A DNA stretch of 64,000 nt from Carnobacterium_B sp040274945 (GCF_040274945.1 NZ_JBEMAR010000010.1:71051-135050), one strand, 5' to 3'. Positions 35,767-45,301 are shown, numbered from the stretch's first letter. Numbers and translations are program-made. Notes: generated from the sequence alone by a model not told the origin.

Positions 35767-36889
35767 TAAAAAATTCTTTTTTTTACTTATTTCGTTAATG
35801 CTCGTTGAATATGTTCGTGCTGCTTTTATTATTAGTTACTTGCCCGTTCAAGCTGCAGTAGGTACTCAGTTTAATCTTGCTTTGGTAGGATTGGCTATCA
35901 GTCTACATTATATTAGCGATGCTTTTTCAAATTTCCAAGCAGGTTTTTTAATGAATCGTTTTGGTATCAAGAAAATCATCTCTGTTTCTTTTACTTTAAT
36001 CTTCCTTTCTTTAATTGTTGTTCCATTATTTCAATTCAACGGTTTCGTTATTATTCTTGCTTCAATTTTATTAGGTTTTGGGGCATGCCCCATTTGGATT
36101 GTACTTTTGGCTAAGGCTAGTTCAGGATCACGAGGAACAAATATGGGGTTGATTTATTTTTATTGGTTGTTAGGCATGGCCAGCGGTGTCATCGTAATGA
36201 ATTACTTAATGAATATAAATTTGTCTGTCTCCTATTGGCTCTTACCAGTATTCGTAGTACTTGCTTTTTTTAGTTTTCGTTTGTCAGGCGATCATCAAGC
36301 ATTAGAAAATACTAAGCAACCCTTTAAAGAGATGTTCAAAAAAACTCTTTCAATTTTGAAAAAAAGTCGCATCATATTACCTGGTACTTTAATGCAAAGC
36401 ATTTCCCTTGGTATGTTAATTCCTATTTTACCAACCTTTGTCTTACAGCACCTAGAACTTTCTTACAATCAGTATACTCTTCTACTGATCATTGCTGGTT
36501 TAACAGCAGGTCTCCTTATGATGCCTGTTGGCAGATTGATTGACTATTTTAGCCCTCGGCTTTTATTTATTGCTGGCTTTATGTGGTTCGGATTTACACT
36601 GATTTCCACAGCTTTTAGTACTTCTATTGTGGCCATTTACATTCTAGTAGTGTCAATGGCGATTGCCTATACGTTTTTTTTACCGGCTTGGAATTCTTTT
36701 GTGGCTACAAAAATCACTAAAGAAGACCAAAATGTTAGTTGGGGAATCATCTCGTCTTTCCAAGGTGTAGGAACCATGTTAGGACCCATTGTAGGGAGTT
36801 TGCTTGCATCTTTTAATGCAAGCATTACGGTTATCATTAGTGCTTCACTGTTCATTTTAATGGGTATGCTTTATCTGATCGTTAAATAA
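35741..36889 (+). CDS. ltaA: MFS glycolipid flippase, LtaA-like
   Basis: Twelve-helix major-facilitator protein of 382 residues. The order directly behind and overlapping a ypfP/ugtP homologue is that of Staphylococcus ypfP-ltaA, where LtaA moves the glucolipid anchor to the outer leaflet for lipoteichoic acid assembly. The MFS loop motif between helices 2 and 3 (GFLMNRFGIKK) is visible. Its beginning lies inside the ugtP tail (ribosome site aaaaggag within ugtP). The function is inferred from context plus family; a multidrug exporter label is possible. Confidence 0.82.
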   Translation: MTQKRLKIDKKFFFLLISLMLVEYVRAAFIISYLPVQAAVGTQFNLALVGLAISLHYISDAFSNFQAGFLMNRFGIKKIISVSFTLIFLSLIVVPLFQFNGFVIILASILLGFGACPIWIVLLAKASSGSRGTNMGLIYFYWLLGMASGVIVMNYLMNINLSVSYWLLPVFVVLAFFSFRLSGDHQALENTKQPFKEMFKKTLSILKKSRIILPGTLMQSISLGMLIPILPTFVLQHLELSYNQYTLLLIIAGLTAGLLMMPVGRLIDYFSPRLLFIAGFMWFGFTLISTAFSTSIVAIYILVVSMAIAYTFFLPAWNSFVATKITKEDQNVSWGIISSFQGVGTMLGPIVGSLLASFNASITVIISASLFILMGMLYLIVK

Positions 36890-36935
36890 AAAACTTCTCT
36901 TTTGACCATTGCTGGTTCAAAAGAGAAGTTTTTTT
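36888..36935. terminator. Bidirectional terminator ltaA / dapL
   Basis: AAAAACTTCTCTTTTGA arms paired across a short loop, T runs on both sides. Confidence 0.9.
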
Positions 36936-36937
36936 GC

Positions 36938-38077
36938 CTATAACTGTCTATTAGCTTTTTTTTCTAAAAAATCTCCTACATGTTCGATTGCAAACGGGAT
37001 AGCCTCTTCTTTTGGCGTCATTTTGGGATGATGTAAGCCGTAAGGGCTATCTACACCTAGCCAAAACATTGTTCCTGGAATTTTGTCTAAATAATAACCA
37101 AAGTCTTCGCCAGTCATCGCTGTTTCAATTTTCGTATAATTTACATCTTGGTTTTTTGTCATATAATCAATAAATGTGAGTGTTTCTGTTTCACTATTAA
37201 TAACAGGGTAATATCCGCCTTGGTCTAGATCTAAATAAATTTTACAATTATACGAAAGTTCTATCCCTTTAACGATTTCTTTTACTCTTTTTTGAGTTAA
37301 TTCGCTCATTTCAGGTGTTAATGTCCGTATAGTTCCAGTAAGACTTGCATACCCGCTAATGATATTTCCAGCTGTTCCCGCATGCATCGTTCCTAAAGTA
37401 ATCACTGCGCCCTCCATAGGATTAACGCTACGACTGACAATCGTTTGGATTTGATTAATAAATTGACTCGCCGCTACTATCATGTCATTGGATTCATGTG
37501 GATATGCAGCGTGCCCATCTACACCACGAAATTCGACATCGATAGCGCACGTTCCAGCAAATAACGTTCCTACTTTTGTTCCTAAAGTCCCTACTGGTAA
37601 ATCAGGTTTTACATGCAGTGCATAAATTTCATCTGGCATAAAATCATTTAAGAACCCACTATCATAAATAATTTTTGCTCCACTTACGTTCTCTTCAGCT
37701 GGTTGAAAAATAAAAACCAGATCATCTATAGTTTGGTGTGTGCTAAAATAAGTCAATAATCCTAAAGCAATCGACATATGCACATCATGACCACAAGCAT
37801 GCATTCTTCCTGTATAAATTGATTGATAAGGTAATTCAGTTTCTTCAACAACGGGCAAACCGTCTATATCTGTTCTCCAACCAATTGTTTTTTGACCAAT
37901 ACTTCCTTTGACTCGAACGACAATGGCTGTTTCCCATGTTTTTATGTCTAGGTTCTCTTGTGGCAATTCTTTGATTTTGGACATTAAATAGCGATGCGTT
38001 TCATACTCTTCTAAGCCAATTTCAGGAATTAAATGTAATTCTCTTCGCATTTGGATGAAAGGATTTTCTTTTGGCAT
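36938..38077 (-). CDS. dapL: N-acetyldiaminopimelate deacetylase
   Basis: M20-family hydrolase (YkuR type) that removes acetate from N-acetyl-LL-diaminopimelate in the acetylated branch of lysine/DAP synthesis. Metal ligands appear in GRMHACGHDVHM, FQPAEENVSGA and the C-terminal MTGEDFGYYL; WLGVDSPYGLHHPKM closes the site. I prefer ATG 38077 (379 residues, agaggg at correct distance) over GTG 38083. It lies downstream of dapH, as in Bacillus ykuQ-ykuR. A hairpin lies between the two. Confidence 0.92.
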   Translation of the reverse strand: MPKENPFIQMRRELHLIPEIGLEEYETHRYLMSKIKELPQENLDIKTWETAIVVRVKGSIGQKTIGWRTDIDGLPVVEETELPYQSIYTGRMHACGHDVHMSIALGLLTYFSTHQTIDDLVFIFQPAEENVSGAKIIYDSGFLNDFMPDEIYALHVKPDLPVGTLGTKVGTLFAGTCAIDVEFRGVDGHAAYPHESNDMIVAASQFINQIQTIVSRSVNPMEGAVITLGTMHAGTAGNIISGYASLTGTIRTLTPEMSELTQKRVKEIVKGIELSYNCKIYLDLDQGGYYPVINSETETLTFIDYMTKNQDVNYTKIETAMTGEDFGYYLDKIPGTMFWLGVDSPYGLHHPKMTPKEEAIPFAIEHVGDFLEKKANRQL

Positions 38078-38097
38078 TTTCACTACCCTCTTCTAAA

Positions 38098-38144
38098 AAA
38101 AGAGATGAAGCAGAAGTAATTTCTCCTTCTGTTTCAAACTCTTT
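38098..38144 (-). terminator. Hairpin between dapH and dapL
   Basis: AAAGAGTTTGAAACAGAAGG-type arms with bulges are followed by a T run on the minus strand. It may be a terminator or partial attenuator, since the next start is only 20 bases away. Confidence 0.6.
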
Positions 38145-38165
38145 TTATTTTATCGTTTTTTATTT

Positions 38166-38867
38166 CTATAATTCACGTAAAGCATCAATTAAACCTGTTT
38201 TGCTTTTTGTTTTTTCATCAATATCTTTGATTTTTTTAGCCGGTGTTCCTGCTACAACAGTATAAGGTGCAACATCTTGGATTACTATAGCACCTGCTGC
38301 AACAACTGAACCTTCTCCAATTCGAATGCCCTCTAATACAACAGCATTCGCTCCAATTAAAACATTATCTTCTACAATCACAGGTTGAGCACTTGCTGGT
38401 TCAACAACGCCTGCTAAAACAGTACCTGCACCAATATGACAATTTTTCCCAACAGTTGCTCGTCCGCCTAACACAGCGCCCATATCGATCATTGTACCTT
38501 CGCCGATAACCGCGCCGATATTGATAACTGCTCCCATCATAATAACAGCTGAGTCCCCAATTTCGACTTGGTCTCGTATAAATGCTCCTGGTTCAATTCG
38601 AGCTTTAAATTTCTTCAAGTCTACTAACGGAATCGCAGAATTACGACGGTCATTTTCAATCACTTGATCATCAATCCATTGTTTATTTGCTTCTAAAAAA
38701 GGTTCAACAACACTCCATTCACCAAAAATAGTGCCTACTTCATTAGTGGTAAAATTTTTAATTGTTTCAGGAAAATTCAAATGATCTAATTTGCCTTTCA
38801 AATAAACTTTTACAGGCGTTTTCTTTTCACTTTTTGCAATAAATTCAATAATTTCATTAGCATTCAT
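38166..38867 (-). CDS. dapH: Tetrahydrodipicolinate N-acetyltransferase
   Basis: Transfers acetyl from acetyl-CoA to tetrahydrodipicolinate, the first step of the acetylated DAP branch. The DapH N-terminal domain (residues 1-85) is followed by left-handed beta-helix hexapeptide repeats (IGDSAVIMMGAVINIGAVIGEGT and onward to about 210). At 233 residues it is standard. Together with dapL it gives a meso-DAP route, consistent with a DAP-type peptidoglycan. The ATG has taaggaatg. Confidence 0.95.
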   Translation of the reverse strand: MNANEIIEFIAKSEKKTPVKVYLKGKLDHLNFPETIKNFTTNEVGTIFGEWSVVEPFLEANKQWIDDQVIENDRRNSAIPLVDLKKFKARIEPGAFIRDQVEIGDSAVIMMGAVINIGAVIGEGTMIDMGAVLGGRATVGKNCHIGAGTVLAGVVEPASAQPVIVEDNVLIGANAVVLEGIRIGEGSVVAAGAIVIQDVAPYTVVAGTPAKKIKDIDEKTKSKTGLIDALREL

Positions 38868-38895
38868 TTGATCATTCCTTACTGTTCATTAAATT

Positions 38896-39384
38896 TTAAT
38901 GCAAGCGTTCCGTTTTACGAGTAACATCATACTTATTTTCAAATTCATGAGCAATTCGATTGGTACCTTTTAAAATTTCACTTCTAGTTATAATACCAGT
39001 AAAACTACCGTCATCACTTGCTACACAGATAAAGGCATTGTTAACTAAAAGATGAAGTACTTCTTCCAAATCATAAGGGTCATGAATCAACGCAAAATCA
39101 GTCGTCATAACATCAGAAACCAATATATCTCCCAATTTATCAAAGTCAATATCTTCTAAGCCTGTAATTGCTTCAATGATCAGTGGCATCGAAATTAAGC
39201 CTTTAATTTTATAATCATAATCTAAAACAGGAATAACCGAATATCCTATTTTTGTAAGTACCAATAAAGCATGGTTCAAGCGATTATTTAACTGAACGTG
39301 AGCAACTCGATCCGCTGGAATCAAAAAATGTTCTTTGTTTTCTAATAACATTTCACCAATTTCTTTTCCTATCATTATCTTCAT
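38896..39384 (-). CDS. cbpB: CBS-domain protein, CbpB (YkuL)-like
   Basis: Two CBS domains fill most of the 162 residues (LIPADRVAHVQLNNRLNHAL and VMTTDFALIHDPYDLEEVL). This matches CbpB/YkuL proteins, which bind c-di-AMP and in Listeria/Bacillus influence the stringent-response enzyme Rel. Genomic neighbourhood is also like Bacillus ykuL-ykuQ-ykuR. I choose ATG 39384 (aagga at five bases). Ligand binding is inferred from family. Confidence 0.83.
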   Translation of the reverse strand: MKIMIGKEIGEMLLENKEHFLIPADRVAHVQLNNRLNHALLVLTKIGYSVIPVLDYDYKIKGLISMPLIIEAITGLEDIDFDKLGDILVSDVMTTDFALIHDPYDLEEVLHLLVNNAFICVASDDGSFTGIITRSEILKGTNRIAHEFENKYDVTRKTERLH

Positions 39385-39508
39385 TTCCTTCCTTGAGATA
39401 ACTAAATCCAACTACTATTTTACGTGAAAATGTTCTAAAAGAGTAGTAAAACAATGGAATTAAGTAAAAAATAATAATCAGGCTAAATGAAGTCCCTTGA
39501 GTACCTAA

Positions 39509-40030
39509 TTATTCTTTCGGTTTAGAAAAGTAGCTGGATAGCTGTTCAATGGCTTCATGAGCGCGGTTGTAGTACGTTACGTTGATTTGAGACTCATCAT
39601 TCTCAACAATTGCATAGGTTGGATATGGATAGCTACCTCTTGGCTCTGAAATACTGCCAGGATTTAACACTACTATATTGTTTATTTGCTCTACTCCAGC
39701 TTGGTGAGTATGCCCAAAAAATGCGTAGTTTGCATGCTCTTCTTTTGCTGCAAAGACTAATTCTTGCATAGTATAGTTAACATCCAAGCGATGCCCGTGA
39801 GCCATAAATATCCGTTGATTTTGCACTTCAATCGTTTGTGTCATCGCAAACTCATTATCAAAATCCATGTTTCCTTTGACAGTCAACATAGAATCCCAAA
39901 CGGGATCGGTTGCTTCCAATTCGGAATCCCCACAATGAAAGAGCTGATCTACTTTATCCTTATACCGTTCAATTAGTTCTACTAAAATTTCCCGATCTCC
40001 ATGACTGTCGCTTACAACTAGTACTTTCAT
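39509..40030 (-). CDS. YfcE/YsnB-type metallophosphoesterase
   Basis: The 173 residues carry the calcineurin-like motifs VVSDSHGD (metal), FHCGDSE, VKGNMDF, MAHGHRLD and FFGHTHQAG in order, followed by NPGSISEPRG. These are small cytosolic phosphodiesterases of unsettled substrate. The start at 40030 follows ggaggg; the open frame extends 15 codons upstream into the end of the preceding gene. It lies directly after the RNase PH/RdgB fusion, as ysnB follows ysnA in Bacillus. Confidence 0.9.
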   Translation of the reverse strand: MKVLVVSDSHGDREILVELIERYKDKVDQLFHCGDSELEATDPVWDSMLTVKGNMDFDNEFAMTQTIEVQNQRIFMAHGHRLDVNYTMQELVFAAKEEHANYAFFGHTHQAGVEQINNIVVLNPGSISEPRGSYPYPTYAIVENDESQINVTYYNRAHEAIEQLSSYFSKPKE

Positions 40031-40059
40031 TCTTTTCCCTCCGTTTTGGCAGCAATAGG

Positions 40060-41424
40060 TTAACTGTTTATCCAATCATCCCAAACTTGTTCCAAATTCT
40101 CTAGTGCTACTGCACGATGACTGACTTCATTTTTTTCATCTTGAGTCAATTCTGCCATTGTTTTTCCTTTACTTTCAACGAAGAACAATGGATCATAACC
40201 AAAACCATTCTCGCCTTTAGGGATGGTTAAAATCAGTCCTTCTACTTCGCCCTCAACCACTAAGCTTGTTTTTCCAGGCAAAGCAAGTGCAAGCGTACAG
40301 TGAAATTGTGCTGTACGGTCTCCTTTAGCTACCCCTGTCAATTCATGCAATAGTTTCGCGTTGTTCGCAGCATCGCTTTTAAATTCTCCTGCATAGCGGG
40401 CAGAAAAAACGCCTGGCGCCCCATCTAGTGCATCCACTTTTAATCCTGAATCGTCTGCTAACACTAACATATTTAGTGTACGAGCAATCGTTTCTGCTTT
40501 TAGTAACGCATTTTCTTCAAACGTTGTTCCCGTTTCTTCGACTTCAGGAATCTCAGGAAAATCACGTAACGTTTTTATTTTAAATCCTTTTTTTGCAAAT
40601 AATGCTTCAAATTCTCTAGCTTTTCCAGCATTTCCTGTTGCTATTAAAATTTCATCCTTTGGAATAAGCGGGTACGGTTTTATACCTTCATTTTTTAAAG
40701 AAAGAGCTTGTTGAAAAGCATCATCTTGAACTTGGATTAATTCATTGATTCCTTTTTTACCAAATTCTAACATTACTGAAAGTTGTTCTGAAGAGAAAGT
40801 AGATTCTTCACCTGTTCCTTGGATTTCAACAAATTGTCCCCGAGAAGTCATGACTAAATTCATATCTACTTCTGCAGAACTGTCTTCCAAGTAATTTAAA
40901 TCTAATACCGCTTCTCCATCTTTTAAGATTCCTACACTGATGGCTGCTACATTTTCTTTAATTGGGCTTTCTGTTAATTCACCACTGTCCAATAACGTTT
41001 GAATCGCTAATTTTAAAGCCACGAATGCGCCTGTAACACTTGCAGTACGTGTTCCACCATCTGCTTGGATCACATCACAGTCTACCGTAATTGAACGTTC
41101 TCCTAAAGCTTCTAAGTCAATGCTTGAGCGTAGTGAACGTGCAATCAATCGTTGAATTTCCATTGTACGTCCGCTTAATTTTCCTTTAGCTGCCTCACGA
41201 ATATTTCGTGTATTTGTAGCTCTCGGCAACATGCTGTATTCAGCATGAACCCATCCACTTCCCATTCCTTTTAAGAAACGTGGGACTCTTGTTTCGATTG
41301 TTGCATTGCAAATTACTTTCGTGTCTCCAAAAGAGACCAAAACTGATCCTTCAGGGTGTTTCAAATAATTGGTTTCTATTGTCACCAATCTATTTTCATC
41401 ATTTTTTCTACCATCAGCACGCAT
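40060..41424 (-). CDS. rph-rdgB: Fused RNase PH and RdgB/Ham1 nucleotide phosphatase
   Basis: A single 454-residue polypeptide. The N-terminal half (about 1-245) is RNase PH, which trims tRNA 3' ends with phosphate: MRADGRKNDENRLV, GSGWVHAEYSMLPRAT, DCDVIQADGGTRTASVTGA. The C-terminal half (about 252-454) is a XTP/ITP pyrophosphatase: LIATGNAGKAREFEALF, TFEENALLKA, VLADDSGLKVDAL, GFGYDPLF. In Bacillus the two are neighbours (rph, ysnA); fusion is known in some Lactobacillales. Both active sites look intact. Confidence 0.93.
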   Translation of the reverse strand: MRADGRKNDENRLVTIETNYLKHPEGSVLVSFGDTKVICNATIETRVPRFLKGMGSGWVHAEYSMLPRATNTRNIREAAKGKLSGRTMEIQRLIARSLRSSIDLEALGERSITVDCDVIQADGGTRTASVTGAFVALKLAIQTLLDSGELTESPIKENVAAISVGILKDGEAVLDLNYLEDSSAEVDMNLVMTSRGQFVEIQGTGEESTFSSEQLSVMLEFGKKGINELIQVQDDAFQQALSLKNEGIKPYPLIPKDEILIATGNAGKAREFEALFAKKGFKIKTLRDFPEIPEVEETGTTFEENALLKAETIARTLNMLVLADDSGLKVDALDGAPGVFSARYAGEFKSDAANNAKLLHELTGVAKGDRTAQFHCTLALALPGKTSLVVEGEVEGLILTIPKGENGFGYDPLFFVESKGKTMAELTQDEKNEVSHRAVALENLEQVWDDWINS

Positions 41425-41464
41425 ACTTGAACCTCACTTTTTTTGTTGAGCTTTTAGCTCTTGT

Positions 41465-42283
41465 TTACAATTTCTCTGTTCCTAACTTAATATGTTCAAC
41501 ATCTAATGTTTCATTTCCCAACCATTGAGAGGCAATATCATTAAACATATGTGTAGATCCTGTTGTATAAAATTTCCGTTCAGAAACTTCTTTATTTTTG
41601 CTTAATTCTGCAAGGTTAAAGTAATCCAAAATAGTACTTACTTCACTAATGGTTTCTGCACCTGAATCGATTAACGTTACTGAATCACCCATAAAATTTT
41701 GAATAATCGGACGCAATAACGGATAATGGGTACAACCTAAAACTAACGTGTCAATATTTTTATTTTTAATGGGCTTCAAAGTTTCTGTAACAATTTTTTT
41801 AGCAATGGCACTATCATATTCATTACTTTCAACCAAAGGAACGAATTTTGGACAAGCCAAACTGTCTACTGATGCTAAAGTGTCTTTTGATCGAATCATC
41901 TTTTTATATTTATCACTTTTTATCGTACCTTCAGTTCCAATAATTCCAATACGATTATTTTTTGTTGCTTTGATTGCTGCTCGGCTTCCGGGTAAGATAA
42001 CACCAATTATGGGTATGGCTAACTTCTTTTTTAAATCTTCTAAGGCTACTGCAGTTGCTGTGTTACACGCAATCACAAGCATCTTAATATCCTTATTTAA
42101 TAAAAAATGGGTCATCTCCCAAGTAAATTGTAGAATCTGTTCTTCCGGTCTTGGACCATAAGGACAGCGTGCAGTATCTCCTACATAATAAATCGATTCA
42201 TTTGGTAATTGTCGCATAGCTTCTTTTACTACTGTCAAACCACCAACTCCAGAATCTATAAAACCTATCGCTTGTTTTTTCAT
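41465..42283 (-). CDS. murI: Glutamate racemase
   Basis: Produces D-glutamate for peptidoglycan. It uses two catalytic cysteines, in VIACNTATA (Cys73) and LGCTHYPLL (about 184). Other signatures are FIDSGVGGLTV and GDTARCPYG. It is 272 residues from ATG 42283 (agagg upstream; a TTG three codons earlier is less likely). It is the first gene before rph-rdgB and the phosphoesterase, the same order as racE-ysmB-rph-ysnA in Bacillus apart from ysmB. Confidence 0.94.
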   Translation of the reverse strand: MKKQAIGFIDSGVGGLTVVKEAMRQLPNESIYYVGDTARCPYGPRPEEQILQFTWEMTHFLLNKDIKMLVIACNTATAVALEDLKKKLAIPIIGVILPGSRAAIKATKNNRIGIIGTEGTIKSDKYKKMIRSKDTLASVDSLACPKFVPLVESNEYDSAIAKKIVTETLKPIKNKNIDTLVLGCTHYPLLRPIIQNFMGDSVTLIDSGAETISEVSTILDYFNLAELSKNKEVSERKFYTTGSTHMFNDIASQWLGNETLDVEHIKLGTEKL

Positions 42284-42503
42284 CTTTAACAACCTCTGTT
42301 TAATTTCATTTGTATACTCTGTCTATTTTCCCTTTTTTTAGAATGAAATTCAAGGGATTAGGTAAATTAACTTAGTTAATCGTTTAAATAACTTCTTTTT
42401 TCTTTTTTTTAAGTAACGGAATAGCATTTTTTTTAAAAAGATAGGTTTCTGTTTCAAATCACGTTATAATAAATTGTGAATGACAAAAGAGGTGAATGAG
42501 TAA

Positions 42504-43082
42504 GTGAGTAGAAAAAAGAACGAACAAAAAGTGGATTTAGAGAAATTTAACGAAACAACTTCCTTATTTGGATATGAACTGATTAGAGATGTTCTTATAC
42601 CCAATTTATTAGGAGCAGAAACACATGAAATTTTGTATTGGGCTGGTAAAGAATTGGCCAGACAATATCCACTTGCAAATAGACAAGACATCGTTCGCTT
42701 TTTTGATAAAGCGGGTTTTGGCTTAATAGAATTGAATAAGGAACAACACAATAAACAGGTTTATACTTTATCTGGTAAAGTTGTACAAGCTCGTTTAGAA
42801 CATGCTCAACCTAGTTTTAATTTAGAAGCTGGATTTTTAGCTGAACAAATTCAAACACTAGACAGTTTATATACTGAAGCGCTGACTGAAGTAAACATGA
42901 AAACAAAGGTTGTTACATTTACCGTACAATCGGACACAAAAGACCGATTGTCAATTGAAGAACCCCTTACTCATTTTGTTATGAGTGACAATGAAAATGA
43001 AGAAAAAAGCATAATGAACATTGACGTTCCTGAGCAAGATAAATCAGCTTTGCCTTCAAGGTCTTCGAGACATGAACTGTAA
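42504..43082 (+). CDS. yslB: YslB-like DUF2507 protein
   Basis: Cytosolic protein of unknown function. The DUF2507 core is visible as RDVLIPNLLGAETHEILYWAGKELARQYP and GFGLIELN. At 192 residues it has a Ser/Asp-rich tail beyond about residue 150. It starts at GTG with agaggtga upstream. It is divergent from murI, as in Bacillus. Confidence 0.83.
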   Translation: MSRKKNEQKVDLEKFNETTSLFGYELIRDVLIPNLLGAETHEILYWAGKELARQYPLANRQDIVRFFDKAGFGLIELNKEQHNKQVYTLSGKVVQARLEHAQPSFNLEAGFLAEQIQTLDSLYTEALTEVNMKTKVVTFTVQSDTKDRLSIEEPLTHFVMSDNENEEKSIMNIDVPEQDKSALPSRSSRHEL

Positions 43083-43090
43083 CAACTTTA

Positions 43091-43126
43091 AAAGAGAGCT
43101 AGGTTAATGCTAACCTAGCTCTCTTT
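43091..43126. terminator. Bidirectional terminator yslB / natB
   Basis: Perfect 16-bp arms AAAGAGAGCTAGGTTA/TAACCTAGCTCTCTTT. Confidence 0.92.
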
Positions 43127-43143
43127 TTATTTCTCTTATTCTA

Positions 43144-44409
43144 TTACTCAGGTTTCTTTCGTTCATTTTTTAGAATACTAAAAGATGTCTTCATCGTTTT
43201 CATCATTCCTGCATCGGAATAAACTAAAACATTTGAACGGTACATAACCAGCGATAATAATGTACATAGGATAGTAAATAGGACCATCACAATGATTGAA
43301 ATGACTATCCCAGTAGTGGATACTGTTTCACTCGCTACTCTAAAGGGCATAATAAACGGAGTGAATAATGGTATTTGAGAACCAATTTTAACAATGAGTT
43401 GATTTGGACTGGCAAATGCAAACAAGCCACCATAAAACCCAATTAGCGCCAAGAAAACCAAAGGTGTAACGGCTTTGCTGACATCTTCAATTTTCGTTAC
43501 TAACGAACCAAAGAACGCTGCTAAACCAGCATATAAAATAATCCCTAATACAAAGTAAATAAGCGTTGTACCTAATAAATTACTCAATAAGGATCCCATA
43601 TCGATTCCTTCAAAAAATTCTTGAACAAAAGTAATATTTTTTATAAAAGGATAAGCTACCAAGGCTAATACAACATAGATAATGATTTGTGTCAGACAAA
43701 CCAATAATATCCCAACTAATTTCCCAAAGAAATGGGTTGTAGAAGAAACACTTGATAAAATAATTTCCATAATTCTTGTTCCTTTTTCAGATGCGATTTC
43801 AGTCCCAATAATACTAGCATAATTCATGATAAAAATGAAAATAGCAATACCAACAACATAAGAACTCCACATTTTAATAGTTTCTGCTGTACTGTCTTGG
43901 TTGGTGATTCCACCATCTTCAAAACGAATCGTTTCTGTAGTTAGGCTTGCAGGACTCATCAATTCCATTGCTTCTTGTTGCGTTAATCCATATTCAGTTG
44001 CTTTTCGATTTAACTGGATGCTGGTCAGTAAGCCTGTTAAAACAGCCGTATCTAAAGTATCGCTCCCTGAAGTATCCACGTAGTTTGCCGAAACAAGTTG
44101 GTTATCAGAGTTAATTTCAAGATAACCATCTAGCTCTTCTTCCTCCATAGCTTTCTCCGCTGTCTCTTTCGTCGTGATTTCAGAATTAATAGTAAATTGA
44201 TTTTCCTGAGTTGCTAAAAGTGTTTGAATCTCTTGATCAGATGTTAAAACAGCAATTTCGGGAATATCATTTTCTGATTGACTAATAAAATAAATAATTC
44301 CACCAATAATTAACAGCATCACGATAGGTGATAGCACCATTGTTAAAAAGCCAAATGATTTAATATTTTTTTTGTAGACATCATTCACAATTACCCAAAA
44401 TTTATTCAT
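43144..44409 (-). CDS. natB: ABC-2 exporter permease, NatB-like
   Basis: Membrane part of a NatAB-type exporter, linked in Bacillus to sodium extrusion. It has an N-terminal helix (about 20-42), an extracytoplasmic domain (45-175), then five helices, with the cytoplasmic coupling segment ASEKGTRIMEIILSS near residue 210. I prefer ATG 44409 (aggtga five bases before) to GTG 44418. It overlaps natA by eight bases. The substrate is uncertain; drug export is possible. Confidence 0.86.
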   Translation of the reverse strand: MNKFWVIVNDVYKKNIKSFGFLTMVLSPIVMLLIIGGIIYFISQSENDIPEIAVLTSDQEIQTLLATQENQFTINSEITTKETAEKAMEEEELDGYLEINSDNQLVSANYVDTSGSDTLDTAVLTGLLTSIQLNRKATEYGLTQQEAMELMSPASLTTETIRFEDGGITNQDSTAETIKMWSSYVVGIAIFIFIMNYASIIGTEIASEKGTRIMEIILSSVSSTTHFFGKLVGILLVCLTQIIIYVVLALVAYPFIKNITFVQEFFEGIDMGSLLSNLLGTTLIYFVLGIILYAGLAAFFGSLVTKIEDVSKAVTPLVFLALIGFYGGLFAFASPNQLIVKIGSQIPLFTPFIMPFRVASETVSTTGIVISIIVMVLFTILCTLLSLVMYRSNVLVYSDAGMMKTMKTSFSILKNERKKPE

Positions 44410-45301
44410 GGAACTCACCTGCCTTCATTTTAAATATTTCCTCTATCGTAGGCGGCTGCTGGCTAAAAGTAGTAATGTATCCGTCTTGTGTTACTTTTTC
44501 AAAAATAGCTCTTCCATCTTCAGGATGTTCTAAATCTAGAACTTTCACTCCGTCATTAGTTTCTACTGCTTTTACAACTCCAGGCATTAATTCTAATTCC
44601 TCAATAGAGATGGCTGTTTCTAAAAATAATTTTTTTCGACCAAATTGTTCTCTGATTTCATGCACTGTTCCATCTAATACCATTTGACCATTTCTTAACA
44701 TGATCAACTTGTCACAGATATCCTCAACATTATTCATGTTATGACTTGAAAAGATGACTGAAGCCCCCTGTTTTTTCAGTTCTTTGATTCCAATTTCTAA
44801 CAATCCAGCATTGACTGGATCCAGCCCACTAAACGGTTCATCTAAAATAACCAATTTTGGTTGATGAATCAACGTAGCAATTAATTGCACTTTTTGTTGA
44901 TTCCCTTTAGATAAGGATTTAATTTTATCTGTTTTTTTTCCTTTAACTTGGAATTTCTCCATCCATTTATCAATTTGAGGTTTAATCTCCTTTTTTGATT
45001 TTCCTCGTAACTGTGCAAAATAAATTATTTGATCTTCAATTGAAACCTTAGGGTATAACCCACGCTCTTCCGGTAAATAACCAATGATATCATAATCCGT
45101 TTTTTTCAGCGGCTTGCCATCCCATAATACTTCTCCAGAATCAGCCGTTAAGAAATTTAATATCAAGCGAAAAGTTGTTGTTTTCCCTGCGCCATTCTGC
45201 CCAATCATCCCTAAGATCTGACCGTCAGGAATCGTAAAACTAACATCATCTACTGCAGTTAACGTTCCGAAGGTCTTTTTTAGTTGCTTTACTTCTAACA
45301 T
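44402..45301 (-). CDS. natA: ABC exporter ATPase, NatA-like
   Basis: ATPase partner: Walker A GQNGAGKTT, signature LSKGNQQKVQLIA, Walker B LVILDEPFSGLDP, and a C-terminal DUF4162-type extension (residues 215-299) seen in NatA and related exporters. It is 299 residues and starts with gtggagga upstream. First gene of a two-gene operon with natB. Confidence 0.9.
   Translation of the reverse strand: MLEVKQLKKTFGTLTAVDDVSFTIPDGQILGMIGQNGAGKTTTFRLILNFLTADSGEVLWDGKPLKKTDYDIIGYLPEERGLYPKVSIEDQIIYFAQLRGKSKKEIKPQIDKWMEKFQVKGKKTDKIKSLSKGNQQKVQLIATLIHQPKLVILDEPFSGLDPVNAGLLEIGIKELKKQGASVIFSSHNMNNVEDICDKLIMLRNGQMVLDGTVHEIREQFGRKKLFLETAISIEELELMPGVVKAVETNDGVKVLDLEHPEDGRAIFEKVTQDGYITTFSQQPPTIEEIFKMKAGEFHE

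Noticed and set aside
42464..42751. 95-codon frame antisense to yslB
   Set aside because: Shadow of the DUF2507 gene; no start signal.
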